64,000 nucleotides of DNA from Ceratodon purpureus (Eukaryota > Streptophyta > Bryopsida > Pseudoditrichales > Ditrichaceae), in the NCBI GenBank assembly GCA_014871385.1, contig CM026427.1:9244344-9308343 (forward strand). The letters are read 5' to 3'. Position numbers and translations under genes: made by a program. The notes beneath the pieces are model-generated. The model did no database searches. It saw nothing but the letters and a program-made list of their open reading frames with translations, and was not told where the DNA came from. Of the stretch, positions 1 to 10,770 are shown piece after piece (position 1 is the first letter of the stretch; each line of letters opens with the position of its first letter).

Positions 1-377
1 AGTACCAATGATAATTCTATATTAAGGTATAGTTTAAAATTTCAGCCATAAAATAAAAGGTAGAAATCCGAGCACTTCAATGCTTGCCGCTTTTAAAAAT
101 CATTGTTTTAAATGTAGAATTTAAATGACGGCTCATTCTAATCCTATAATAAATCATAACAAATAGAATGTGCTCCTGAATTCAAATTATCAATGTAGAG
201 TTCTAAAAATCTTACCTGATATTCTTAGACCTGCAAAAAGTGGCATTATAATTAGTTAGCGCCGTCTCTAATAAATCTTACATTCGTTACCTAACAGAAT
301 GAATCATTCTCCAACTGTTCACAAGGACATTCCAACTTGAATAAAATGATCAACAACGATGCATCGTTCCTCTCACT
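1..377. other. AT-rich flank, no gene seen
   Basis: No open frame with family similarity is seen. The stretch is AT-rich and leads into the degenerate transposase that follows; it may hold the end of that element, but no terminal repeat could be recognised. Confidence 0.4.
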
Positions 378-3300
378 TTGCTCTCGCGATATGCCATTGC
401 TAATACACTCTCTCTTCTACTCTCTGCGTCTGTAAACATGGGAATGGTGTGCCTGTACGCCCAAGGCATGGGCATCCCTCTTAGGTTTCGCGTAGATGAC
501 GATGGTCTAGCTACAGTCTCCTCTCTTCGCCTGAGTCTCAGATTCCACTTCCGTGAAGATACCATCAGTATAGAGGAGGAGATCTTTGATGACGTTACTG
601 CCGAGGTTACCCACACCCTCGGGCAACCTTCAGTGAGAGATGAAAACAATATGCTGCAGTGGAGACTCCTTCCTGGATCCTATAGAGTCTATGGTCTTAC
701 TGATTCTCTGATGGCTGCATCCACTGAGATCCTCACCCCCCGTCGCTCTTCTACTTGCACAATTCAGACTCCCTTACCTCGTGATGTCAAGGTCAAAGTC
801 GAGCCTGGTACTGAAACTTCAGACGTAGAGAAACCTCCTCCTCCAACAGTCATTTCTCTCTCCTCTGATGACGAAGTCAGTCCCGTCAAGTTGGTGCCTA
901 AGGTCGACGCAGATGCTCCTCCTTCCAATGTGTCTCCTCCATTGTCCTCAGTCATAGTTAGCATTGTTCCGCTCCTTAAAGAGATTGCTAAGACGCGTGG
1001 GTCCAAAAACATTTTGAAGAAGATAGACTATTCCACTATCAGACACGAGAGAGTTGAGTACTTGCCTGCGAAGTTTGATGGTCCGGTTCTTTTTGAGTTG
1101 CCCCCGGTTGCTGCAGGATCCTCTAAGGTCGCCGCCAAGTCAATGCAGGGAATGGACAAACGATACGACGGACACTTGTGGACCAAGACCATCACAACAA
1201 ACATCAAAAACGACTTCGGACTGTCTTTTCGTAGTTCCACCTGCGTCGGATGGCTGCGCTGCACCAACGAGGAGTGTGACTTTCTGAAGCGTCTTCCCAA
1301 GATCTTCGACGTTAACGAGACTGAGTTCGAAGGCTGTACCCTGCAAGCTTTTGTCATGGATCAGCCTCCTCCATCTGACTCGACGCTAGTGTGCAAGGTA
1401 TGTAAAGAACCTCCATCATGTGTAGCTACATGCGAGGCTAAGATTTATTACGTTGTGGGCAAACCGAATCAGACTAGAGCTTGTATTCACATAGGAACAC
1501 ATGATCATCCAGTGAAAGTAGGAGACTATAGAGACTCTAAAGCAGAGATTAGTAGCTTAATAGAAGAGCAGGTAGAGATGAACAACAAAGCAACAAAGAG
1601 CGCCGTTGTCCTGGAGGCGAGCAAACTCCTCATCGGGAGCTACCTTCTACAGCCCGAGGATGCACCACCGAGGAAGCTGACGATGGAGGAGCTGGTTCCT
1701 GTTCTGGATCGATGCAAAGACATGGCGTCACCAAACATCCGCAACAAAGTCGCCACCTTCAAAAAATTCAAAAGGTACGGAATCATGGACGGTATCACCA
1801 AGCTCCGTGGTAACAGTCTCTGGGCGTATGTCCAGGAGAATAGGTTTCCTGGTCAGGGATCTATGCGTGACAAAGTCTTTCTCTTCAAGATGTCGGAGGT
1901 CGGCCCGGGAAGTGGCGTCGACTTGGTCAGCCGAATGCAAGCTGGTGGCGACTTGGAGAACGCATGGATCATGTTCGACCATGTCAAACGCGTCAAAGAC
2001 TGGTCGACCATGGCGTGCCATGTGTACGACGCCACCTACTGCCGCGTGATGACAATCGCCACTTGCGACACGCAGTCCGAGGACACGGACGCCCAGCTCG
2101 TCTTCTGGAAAAACCTGAACCTGGTCATGGAGATCAATGGCGTTGCAGCGCCGAACTTCAAGGGGTTCATGGCGGATAACGCACAGGCGAATTGGAATGC
2201 AGTGCGAATCCTTTACGGCAATGGCAACAAGGAGGACCCAATGGAGGACCGGGAGAGGTCGTGCTTGTTCCACTGGACTCAGAACATGGTGGCGTATACG
2301 CAGAAGCACTTCCCCGAAGAACTCTGGGAACAGCACAAGAAGATGTGCACTCAGTACAAGAATGCGACCAGCATGGCAGAGGCGGAAACTCTGTACCACG
2401 CGTTGCGAGCATGGTGGGCATCCACCGGGGTTGTTGGCGAGAGCGGGCTCATCAAACTCGATCAGTGGCTGTCATTCTAGCACCACCGCTTCCGCCAGTG
2501 GGGGGGATTCATGACCAACGTAAGATCTCTGCACTCTATTTTGATTTATTTCATACTCATTTCCTAGCCCTAACCTACAAAACTGTAATCCGTGAATCTA
2601 ACGGCACCTACTGTCAAATCTGCAGAAATTCACGAAAGAAGAACTCACAGAGATGCCCACCTGTAACCTCGCCGAAACAGTTCACAACAAGTGGCTCCAA
2701 GCTTCTGGAAACAACGGGAACGTCGAACGACCTCTACGTTGCTACCGTGGACGATTTCGTTCGGGCATTTCTACAGGTTGTCAACTACTACCAGTTCCTC
2801 AAAGGTGACGTCGGCGGAACAGGACCATCCAAGAAGGAACTCAGGCTCCGGATGGCTGAACGCAACGCGAAGAAATGGGGAAATCCTACAGTGCTCGATA
2901 AGCCCATGCTCGATATGCCAGGCGCGGATGAGTTCTGCACCCGTCAGCCTATCATGCCTGGAGCGGAAGTCTTCGGTTCACAGAAGCGAAATGCCGACGT
3001 CCCCATCGGAGCTGACGAGGAGTCTCATCGCCCGGACAAGACAAACTTCTCACGCCCACGAGGCCCAAGACGTGCCGTCAGGGCTCGCCTTATGCAGATG
3101 CCCGTCATTGTCGAAGACGACTCCGAACACGACACCGAGGTCCAATGTACCCAACCTCCTGCCCAGGAAGATGATTCCCCTTTACCTTCACCTGTGAACA
3201 AGGGCGGCATTCGCCATGTCAACGCGGTTGAAGAAACCAAGGTCGACGTGAAGGAGTGGCACATCTCAAGACTTCACAAACTTTCTGCAAAGTGCTGCTG

Positions 3301-4126
3301 GGCCCAAAGAGCTGAAACGACGAAGAAGTGCACTGAGAGAATCGTCAGGGGGCCCCATTGCACAGCTGCCCCGACCTACACTGGGCTTTGGACTAACTAT
3401 CGCCGGAACACAGTGGAGAAGACAGAGTTCTTCTTCTGCTCCGACGATATTGAGCGCTGCGTGAAAGGCTCTAAGCGCAAGTGGGTAGCACACTACTCAA
3501 AGGACCGGGAATTCCCCTCCATTCCAGAGGTCTGGCCAGTGAAACTAGGTACTAACCTAAAACTCACTGAGATTCTTGCCCTCGAAGCAGCAGGCTTTCA
3601 ACTTCTGCCCAAGAAGCCGGTCTCTCCAAGACGCCTCTTCTCCTCTGGCCCGCCTCCTGCAAATCTCAGCTCGGTGCCAGTCCCTGCAGACGCTGACCGC
3701 TACCCAGGCAAGAGAGACGGCAAGATGGTCAAGCGTACTGCCACTCGTCCCAATCCGGCGCAGCGACTCTCCATGGGCTCCTCCGAGTCTCTTAAAGCGC
3801 GCCTCCGTTCCGTCACCATGATACCTGAGCCGGGCCACGGTTGCATCATTGGGCTGGATTCGGGCGTCGCTCCACACATCACACGGTACCAGATTACCAT
3901 CAGTTCTTACCCTGGTTGCACTTGCCCAGCATTCAAGAAGACGATGACTACATTCCGAGGCAGGACTCAGTTCACGTATTGTAAGCACCTTTACTACATA
4001 CTCTTGAAGGTCTGCAACCGTGATCCCGAAGCCGAGCTTTTCATCCATGCGCCTACCTTTAGCTTCAACGAGGTCAAGCTACTCCTAGAGAGTGGAATCT
4101 TGCGTCACCCCTTGGCGAAGAAGTAG
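378..4126 (+). pseudogene. Degenerate MULE-like transposase with SWIM zinc finger
   Basis: Transposase-type protein in two exons. Exon 1 (378-2519) encodes an acidic, Ser/Pro-rich N-terminus, a Cys/His zinc-binding region (residues about 285-380, with pairs LRCTNEEC, CKVC and a closing HIGTHDH) of the FLYWCH/WRKY-GCM kind that precedes many MULE transposases, and an RNase-H-like core (first Asp in AWIMFD or VYDATY, second in GFMADNAQANWNA, then CLFHW). Exon 2 (2626-4126) ends with a SWIM finger: CTCPAF, then YCKHLYYILL. I place an intron at 2520-2625 (GTAAG to TGCAG). Two lesions break it: an in-frame TAG at 2478-2480, where the flanking frame still reads family-like sequence (next residues HHRFRQWGG), and a one-base frame change between about 2690 and 2735. 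The element is therefore probably dead. Transposase class is inferred from domain order; no terminal repeats or target duplication were found. Confidence 0.72.
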
Positions 4127-4380
4127 GTAGCCCTCCTACTTTAGAACTGCCATTTCCACAATGGCCATTTGTCACATAGTGAATGATTTTAGTAATATAC
4201 CATGTACTAAGTCAGCTATTCAGAAGCTGTATTGACTTCTTCATTATATTAAAGGCTTTGTCGTTCTCATCGATTGCACTCTATTTCAATACATTCTATC
4301 TTGAAGAAGTGCACTATATACCTCGTATCCTCTGACATGTACCCTTTATTACAGCAAACATATACTTGTTATTAGATGTC
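4127..4380. other. Intergenic, between convergent reading frames
   Basis: Short AT-rich spacer downstream of the transposase remnant. It could hold its polyadenylation region; no other feature is seen. Confidence 0.3.
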
Positions 4381-4833
4381 CTAATCTTCGAACCTAACAC
4401 GTTTAGGGTTGCCCACTACACTATCAGCAGGGCTGCGAACCTCTGACTGTACTGCAGGACAAACTACATTTGCGTTCACCTTCGTTCCCACACTTGGCAA
4501 GTGTCTTTGGTATGAACGTTTCAGCAATGGCCCACCTTCCCGCCTCCGATTCACTGATTCCCTGGAATAGGTTCCCCTTGGGATCTTTCCAACCTTCGAG
4601 TATGCATGAGGTTGCAAAGGCACATCTGCGTCCTCCTCCCTCACTCTGATATCATCCGAATTTTCTGAACGTGGAGGGTCAGTTCTTACATCCGGTTGTA
4701 CGTCAACATCCGTTGTCAAAGGACGCCCTTGGCTGTTGGCCATCACCTCTTCTTCGTCCTCCACCTCAACATATGGTTGAAATGGACAAACATCGTCAGC
4801 AAGTGATACAACAATATCTCTAACGTCTTCCAT
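4381..4833 (-). CDS. Hypothetical acidic protein next to transposase remnant
   Basis: Single uninterrupted frame of 150 codons from ATG (MEDVRDIVVSLADDV) to stop, ending GNPKRVRFED. The N-terminal half is acidic (EVEDEEEV, SENSDDIRVREEDADV) and the C-terminal half is basic. No domain is recognised. It is convergent with the transposase at 378-4126. It may be a second gene of that element, an unrelated short gene, or chance; low complexity and lack of similarity keep confidence low. Confidence 0.3.
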   Translation of the reverse strand: MEDVRDIVVSLADDVCPFQPYVEVEDEEEVMANSQGRPLTTDVDVQPDVRTDPPRSENSDDIRVREEDADVPLQPHAYSKVGKIPRGTYSRESVNRRREGGPLLKRSYQRHLPSVGTKVNANVVCPAVQSEVRSPADSVVGNPKRVRFED

Positions 4834-5962
4834 AACTGCTGCTCCGCAGTACGGAAAAGAGCTTCACAAAACACCAACAGAAAAGAGGAAGAGACATTCC
4901 ATAATCCTAACTTAAATATCCGTGAAGGAGATGCTTTGCGCCCTTGAAAATCGGCTTTTCATTCATTTGAAAGTTGTCGTCGTCCTAAAATGAATGGAAA
5001 AGGCTGAGGGTTGAGCAGAAGTCATTTAGCATTAAAAATTCAAAAAAAAAAAAAAAAAATGAAATTATAAAAGCAAAAAAAAAAATATATATATAAAAAA
5101 TATAAAAAATGAAATTAGAAAAATAAAAGTAAACAAAAGGAAAAATAAATATTAAGGTTTAAAAAAATATGAAGGCAATTGAGAAAATGAAACAGAAATT
5201 AAAATGAAAGAGAATTAAAGGAAAGGACTCTTTTGACCCCTTTAACAAGATAGATAGAATAATGGAAGTTAATATAAAAAATAAAAGAAATAAAAAAGTT
5301 GTAAGGCATGTAGACTATGGCGGATCCATTCTAGCAATGTTAAGAAAATGTTAGGAAATTAAATGTTACTTGATCCCTGTTCAAAGGTTCAATACCAATA
5401 CATTTTAAGTAGTAATTTGCATATAAATTTGATGAGATAAGGGGAATTAATGTATGCCAGAACTAGTTAGAAGGAGCTGGAGCATAGTAATTGGTGCACG
5501 TCAAAAAATTAATCACCAAGAAAAGAGAAAACGAACTACAAATTCAATGGAAACACTGTAATTAATCCACGGTTATAGGGTCAGTAAAATTACTAAAATT
5601 AGAAACTTTCCAAATATATACTAGGAATATTCGAATCTTCTAATTTTATAATTTATTTTTAGTAAAAAATTGCTATTTTAAGGTTCTGTCCCCCATTCTG
5701 TGCTCTCCGCTCTCCAAATCTGCGCTCACCGCTCTCCGCTCTGCGCTCTCCACTCACGTACAAGCTACGTCCGTACATTCTGGGCAGCGTTACAGTCCTT
5801 GTCTTTGGTGACTACTATGTCACTCCTGAAACAAGAAAATGCGTTAAAATGTCACGTTAAACTACGTCATTTTCCCCAATGCTTTCCTGTAGTGAATTGC
5901 ACAGACCATGTTCAATTCTTTTCATGTTTGCACACACTACTAATGCATTTTGCACACTGCAG
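4834..5962. other. AT-rich spacer with poly-A tracts
   Basis: Very AT-rich DNA with a long A tract at 5042-5060 and A/T runs to about 5300. No conserved coding sequence. The open frame running into the next feature from 5700 has no similarity before the CTGCAG acceptor-like site at 5957-5962. Confidence 0.4.
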
Positions 5963-6833
5963 GGTGTATGAAGCAGAGCAGAATTCCAGGAGCAAAGAAC
6001 GCCGCTTGATAAATCGCGCAAGACGTGGACGAAGAAGACGGAATTCCTCAGACATTCCTTCACAATTGAGGCCTTTGGCCCCATTTCCGGATTGGTTAAA
6101 ACAAACCGTTGAAGCGGATCGGAGAACACGCTCTTGGATCATCGATCAAACCACTTATGATCTGTCGAGACCCCCCTCGCTGATTGCAACTGCTTATCGA
6201 TCAATGAAGGCTTACGGCATGCACCTCCGCTGTCGCTCAGTTGAAGCTTCCAGGACTTCCATGGACAGTGGAGTCCATGCAATATTCACCGACGATGCAG
6301 GAGAAGAGACGGAGGAGTATGTAGGTTGGGTTGAAGAAATACTGGAATTAGAGTACAAGAGCACGTGTGTCGTTGTTCTTCTCTATTCCTGGGTGAAAGG
6401 AAAAATGGGAGGGGCTTCGCCAACAATGAAGCGGGATCAACATGGATTTCTGTCCATGAATTTTTCGACAAAGTGCCTTCTTCCTTTGGGTCCCCACTCT
6501 TTCGCGTTCCCCATTCACTCACATCAAGTGTTTTTTATGGCGGACCAGGGGCCATGGAAAGTGGTGTGCGAGGCAAACGTTCGAGGCAGCCGCAGAGGTC
6601 GTGCCTTTGCTGCAGAGTACGACGATGCGGAGGCACAATTACCCGACTCAAATTCACTACATGCCAATAACACAGAGCTGTGCACAGGAGAGCCTTCACA
6701 TTCAGACGTCTCAGCTTACGGGTCCTTTGTAGAAGAGCAGGAAGGCGAGCCAGTGGCAGCGGAGGGAAGTGATGAGGATGACGACCGGATCCTGGGTGAT
6801 TCATTTGATAGTGAGTTTACATCAGAGGATTAG
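5963..6833 (+). CDS. DUF4216-like C-terminal part of a CACTA-type transposon protein
   Basis: Open frame that follows an acceptor-like CTGCAG and ends at TAG 6831-6833. The centre matches the DUF4216 pattern found at the end of plant En/Spm (CACTA) transposon proteins: GWVEEILELEY, then VVLLYSWV, a DQHGF step, a histidine/glutamine stretch HSHQVFFM and a final GPWKVV. The C-terminus is acidic (EGSDEDDDRILGDSFDSEF). The TNP2-type catalytic domain that normally precedes this module is not in the window, so this is a fragment or the last exon of a deleted element. The tandem array that begins about 60 bases downstream fits the subterminal repeats of such an element. Family assignment rests on remembered motif order. 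Confidence 0.6.
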
Positions 6834-6890
6834 GCTTCCTACAATGTCGCCTAGAATTCCATACTGTGTTACATTTTCATAAATGTCTGG

Positions 6891-7600
6891 ACGTGTTTTG
6901 TAACAACTATTAACGCGGTATCTGTTTCAACTAACATGCGCGGTACATCAGATATGTAGTGTCGCGTTTTTTGTAACACATCTTAACACACTTCCCGTTC
7001 CAAGAAACACATGCGTCAATGCCTCCTAGTCTCCCAAATTAAATATTGCTGGTCAAATACTGCATTCCACGTCAGCCAACCCATCCACGCACACGTTCCA
7101 CGTCATGGCACGCATTCCACGTCAAATAGGTTCGTCATGTTTTTTGTAACACATCTGAACGCACTATCACGTTACAAGAAACGCGCACGTCAATGTTGAC
7201 AGCCCCCTCGGACTCTCAAACATTACTTGACCGGTCAAACCCTAAACCTTCCACGTCAGCCTATCACCCTACATCGCATTCCACGTCAGCACAGTCATTC
7301 CACGTCAGACTTCTCGGTACGTTTTTTTTAACACACTTGAACGTGGCCCATGTTACCTTTAACGCCTCAATGTTATAAGAAACGCGCTGCTCTGGATACT
7401 ACTATGGTCAACCATAGTCAAAACTACCTTCCACGTCAGCCATTGACTCTTCAAGCATTCCACGTCAGCGCACTCATTCCACGTCAGTCAATGTGTTACG
7501 TTTTTTTTAACACATTTTAACGTAGTACCTGTTAAGATTGACGTCCTCCCTGTCATAAGAAACGTGCTGACGTGGAAACTTACTATATTTAGTCATATCT
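6891..7600 (+). repeat. Tandem array of about 180-bp units, each with three TTCCACGTCA sites
   Basis: Each unit opens with a T-run followed by TAACACA (near 6970, 7141, 7321 and 7501), has an AAGAAACgcg segment, and carries three TTCCACGTCA copies. The nine copies start at 7065, 7096, 7115; 7249, 7279, 7298; 7429, 7458, 7477. Spacing inside a unit is 29-31 then 19 bases, and the unit period is 179-184. A partial unit lies before (6891-6960), and a partial last unit holds the sequence inverted (CTGACGTGGAA, 7567-7577). CCACGTCA is an ACGT-core bZIP-type site. The likeliest role is the subterminal repeat region of a CACTA-like transposon. Confidence 0.8.
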
Positions 7601-7832
7601 AAAGTTCCTTGAGGTAAAAAAGTAGGTGAAAAAATTACTGTCCAACAGGAACGTGTCCGTTTAATTTAACGTGATGCCGTTATTTGGAACGTATAAATTT
7701 TATTCGCGTTTCACCCATATCCTCTTTGACGCAGTGACGTTATTGGTGACTTTTTCACGTTAAAACGCTTGACGCGCGCCACGTTTAATTGGATATTTGT
7801 TCCACACTAATTCAGGATAGTGTGGATTTACG
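7601..7832. other. Probable transposon end with short inverted repeat
   Basis: ACGTT-rich DNA continues from the array and ends in a perfect 8-base inverted repeat, CCACACTA (7802-7809) and TAGTGTGG (7818-7825), 8 bases apart. CACTA/TAGTG is the terminal sequence of CACTA elements, so the element may end here, next to the truncated Copia copy. Confidence 0.45.
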
Positions 7833-9194
7833 TCAAGTTTGACGCATCTCTGCCTTGGTGAAAAACACCTTGGTTGGCTGAAGTATGTCAAAGATGAAGC
7901 AACTATTTGAATTGAAGAGAATTGTGTGTCCTAGGTCTGTAAAACGACCTACGGACAAGAGATTTGTGCGTACACCTAGCACATACAAAACATCCTTGAT
8001 AGTCTTTACTGATTTGTCACTGAAATTAATATTTCCTTTGTGAATGACAGGTAGGATCTGACCTGCGGCAGTGCGAATAGTAGAAGTAGAAGACTGAGAG
8101 GTGTTGAAGAGAAGTGACGAGTTTCCAGTAACATGGGAGCTAGCACTTGAGTCGAGGAACCACGGTTCCTTGTCTATCGTGAAAGCGGACATGCAAGCTT
8201 TCAGCGCAGCTTTAGAGTCTTCTTCTTCAAGCTTGTTAGGTGAGTCTTCTATTGCAGAGTAACTTGCTCCTGTCTTCAGTTTTGCTAGCTGTGATTGGAG
8301 CTCTCGGATTTGAGTCTCCACCTTTCTAACTTCACAATCTGCCTCAGTGTGGTTAAACAGACCGCATGTGCTGCAGGGACGGCGAGATTTGTGACTGCGC
8401 CCGCGTCCTCGGCTTCTACCGTATCCGCTGCCGCCGCTATCACGAGGCAGGCTGCTTCTACCAGGATAGGTACGTTGAACTTTATCCCTTTGGAAATAAA
8501 GTAGCTCGTCTGAGTCTTGTAGCCTGTCAAAGTTTCTCGAACTCTCCTCATATAGCATTAACCCCTGTAGTTCAGAAAAACTAGGAGTTCTATCTCTATT
8601 TTTCTGGATCGCTTTGAAGGTTGCTCAGCTCTTGGGCAAGCTTGCAAGCATCTGATCCACAAGATCCTCATCTTGTACTACTACTCCTAAACTTGCTACT
8701 TGTGTTACAAGGGAATTGGTGTCCTGAAGATGTGAGTCCATAGTTTTTGCTTCAGACATTCTAAGAGAATATAGTTTTTCTTTTAAAGCAAGGCGTCTTG
8801 ATGGTGATTGCACATCATACATTTGCTTTAAGTTATTCCAGATTTCTGAGGGATCTGTAAGATGAATAACATGCAAAATAATATGGTCTTTTACCGTGGC
8901 CACTATGATGCGGCAGGCTCGTATCTTCTGTTCCGTCTCATCTGGTTGAGAAGATGCTAGTGGAGCAATAGCAGCTGGAGTGGCTGTAGAGTTTGTGGCG
9001 GCGGAAGCTGAAGCCGTCCCCGAGTCTCCGCTGGAGCTGCTGCTAGCTGCTGGAGTTGAGGTTGCGGCAGGTACAATGAACCTCCATAGCTTTTCCTGCA
9101 TGAGAGTCATCTTGACTCTGTAGCTCCACAACAAATATTTAGACAGACCATCAAGCTTCGTTGAGTCTGTCATCTCTCTGAGGATAGGGTCCAT
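7833..9194 (-). pseudogene. Truncated Ty1/Copia gag-protease fragment
   Basis: Reads from ATG at 9194 with a Copia-type gag (KLDGLSKYLLWSYRVKMTL, then IWNNLKQMYD and RRLALKEKLYSLRM), a CCHC zinc knuckle CSTCGLFNHTEADC, a protease motif PWFLDSSASSHVTG and the gag-pre-integrase stretch DVLYVLGVRTNLLSV. An in-frame TGA at 8625-8627 splits gag; the frame is otherwise kept across it, so this is a single nonsense change. The protease active site, normally DSG, is DSS. The fragment stops at 7833 before integrase and reverse transcriptase, against the presumed CACTA end. It is a dead 5' fragment. Confidence 0.85.
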
Positions 9195-9261
9195 CTCTAG
9201 AAGTTAGCTTCGCTAGTCTAGGTTGGAGCTTAGGAATGAGTTTCTCTGTTTCACAGAGAAA

Positions 9262-9273
9262 GCTCTGATACCA
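9262..9273 (-). other. Copia primer-binding site
   Basis: The minus strand reads TGGTATCAGAGC, the classic initiator-Met tRNA primer site of plant Copia elements, directly next to the LTR end. It fixes the orientation of the element and its LTR boundary. Confidence 0.85.
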
Positions 9274-9405
9274 TGTAGACGTAGAATGTGTGTGTTCGAA
9301 GAGAGCTGTATTGAAAAACGAATTGAATTATATACAGAGGATGCGGTACCCTTTAGGGTTACCGTAGGGTCTACGCTTCATATTGTGGCACGTCATTTAC
9401 CCTGA
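9274..9405 (-). repeat. 5' LTR of the truncated Copia element (outer end uncertain)
   Basis: The LTR borders the primer-binding site at 9274 (its minus-strand end is ...CTACGTCTACA). The outer boundary could not be fixed because the second LTR is missing, so no comparison is possible; 9405 is a nominal limit and the LTR may reach past 9450. Confidence 0.45.
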
Positions 9406-9572
9406 TTGGGGTTTGGTTTAATACATGTTAGGCAGCCAATTTGTCTTGGCATTAGAGTCATGCCATGAGGTAACAATGAAGACGCAAGCATTCATGCTAA
9501 GCGATGGAAGTTAAGCGGGCTGCCTAGTATTGTCAACCTTTGAAGAGTCGATGTTTCTATGACGATTGAGGA

Positions 9573-10770
9573 CTACCCCACTGCAATGAGTTCTCCTTGA
9601 AATCGAATGAGCACGAGGTCACTATCGAGATTTTCAAGAGTGAGCGCTGCATTAAAATATATCCACTCCCGTTTCAACTTATATTGAGTAAGAATAGGTA
9701 ATTTCGTGTAACAAGTCCTCCGCAATCGTGTGAGTAACTTCTTTGCCGTTCCAACATCCACATTGTTGTAAGCTCGAGATCTCACAAGGCGAGACTGTAC
9801 CAAAGGATGACCGATGAAATCGTCGTAATTAGCGAACTTGATCCATAGATCCTACAGTTACTTACTAAACCAAAACTCGTGCACAACCAAGCCCTTATTC
9901 TCATTCCAATTTACACTAAAGCCGGTGCATTTGGTGTAAGACAAACAAGTATTCTCTCTCACATCATCCTTGTCTACATCGATCTCTTCACGTATGACCC
10001 TCAAAAATTAGGGGAAATATGGGGTCTGCATTGGGCCTTTGCTTGAAATACGTGCCTCAAAATTTGGCCATGCCCGTGCAATTTATGTGTTGGCACCAAT
10101 GGTGCCAGCAGGTCGCCCAATGGTGCCAACAGGTTGCCAAATCGGCGTTTGGGGGGTCCAACTAATCGCTGGCAGCAAAGGCGTGTGCCAATGCTGTCAC
10201 CCCATTGGAGAGTAGCAGATTTTGTTGTCAGCGGGGCGAATTGTATTGTGAGCGGGCAGGATATCCAGCAATGAGATTACTAAGAGAGGCATGCGTGGGC
10301 AGCAGTTCACCTACCTTTGGGCTGTCTTACAAGGCCCGTTGCAGACCCTATATTTCCCCTAATGTACATGTTGACTTCATCGGTGTTCATTTGCTCAAAG
10401 CATTCCCTCGTCATGTAAGCTTCCATATTGTGGGTGTTGGACATTGAAAATGGTAAGTGGTTGAGTTCATCCGATGATAAAGTAATTCCTACAATTTTCA
10501 ACCATCGAAAGAATCTGTACGTCTCACCTCTTAGTATCGGCTTGAAAGTATTCAAAACCAACAAGGCAATCATTGAGTGCGGATCTTGCCACCAGTCGAT
10601 GACCATGAAGATGAGATTTGGCAAGGTGACCATGAGAGTGGCAATGAATATGTCCAACTTCACCTTCAACTGATTCCAACTAAAATACTCTGCAATAAAT
10701 TGAAGGGTGACGAAGATGAGGATCAGGAATACCGACAGATCCATAGTATCAAACGCCCAAGCCTCTTTGC
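9573..10770 (-). pseudogene. Broken gene for an unrecognised membrane protein
   Basis: The upstream part (10362-10770) encodes hydrophobic segments (MDLSVFLILIFVTLQFIAEYF, DIFIATLMVTLPNLIFMVI, ALLVLNTFKP) and then a soluble stretch ending TDEVNMYI. An inverted-repeat element interrupts it there. Below the insertion, related sequence resumes (RVIREEIDVDKDDVRENT, GFSVNWNENKGLVVHEFWF) in a frame offset by one, meets two in-frame stops (TAA and TAG, about 9850-9860), and then continues DLWIKFANYDDFIGHPLVQS to a stop at 9573-9575. The insertion, frame change and two stops together show a dead gene. The family is not recognised; two or three membrane spans are visible. Confidence 0.6.
10009..10361. 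mobile_element. MITE-like element with 30-bp inverted ends and TA flanks
   Basis: The left end TTAGGGGAAATATGGGGTCT (from 10008) and the right end, read inverted from 10362, agree at about 29 of 34 positions. TA dinucleotides flank GGGG...CCCC on both sides, fitting a TA target duplication of the Tc1/mariner (Stowaway-like) kind. The 350-bp interior has no coding capacity and a local repeat of CCAATGGTGCCA. It sits inside the membrane-protein pseudogene. Confidence 0.7.

Noticed and set aside
1728-2399. 223-codon minus-strand open frame
   Set aside because: It is antisense to the transposase core, where codon bias of the plus-strand protein keeps the reverse frame open; it has no similarity of its own.
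9274-9500. Full LTR boundaries and target duplication for the Copia element
   Set aside because: Only one LTR is present, so the outer end and duplication cannot be defined from this window.
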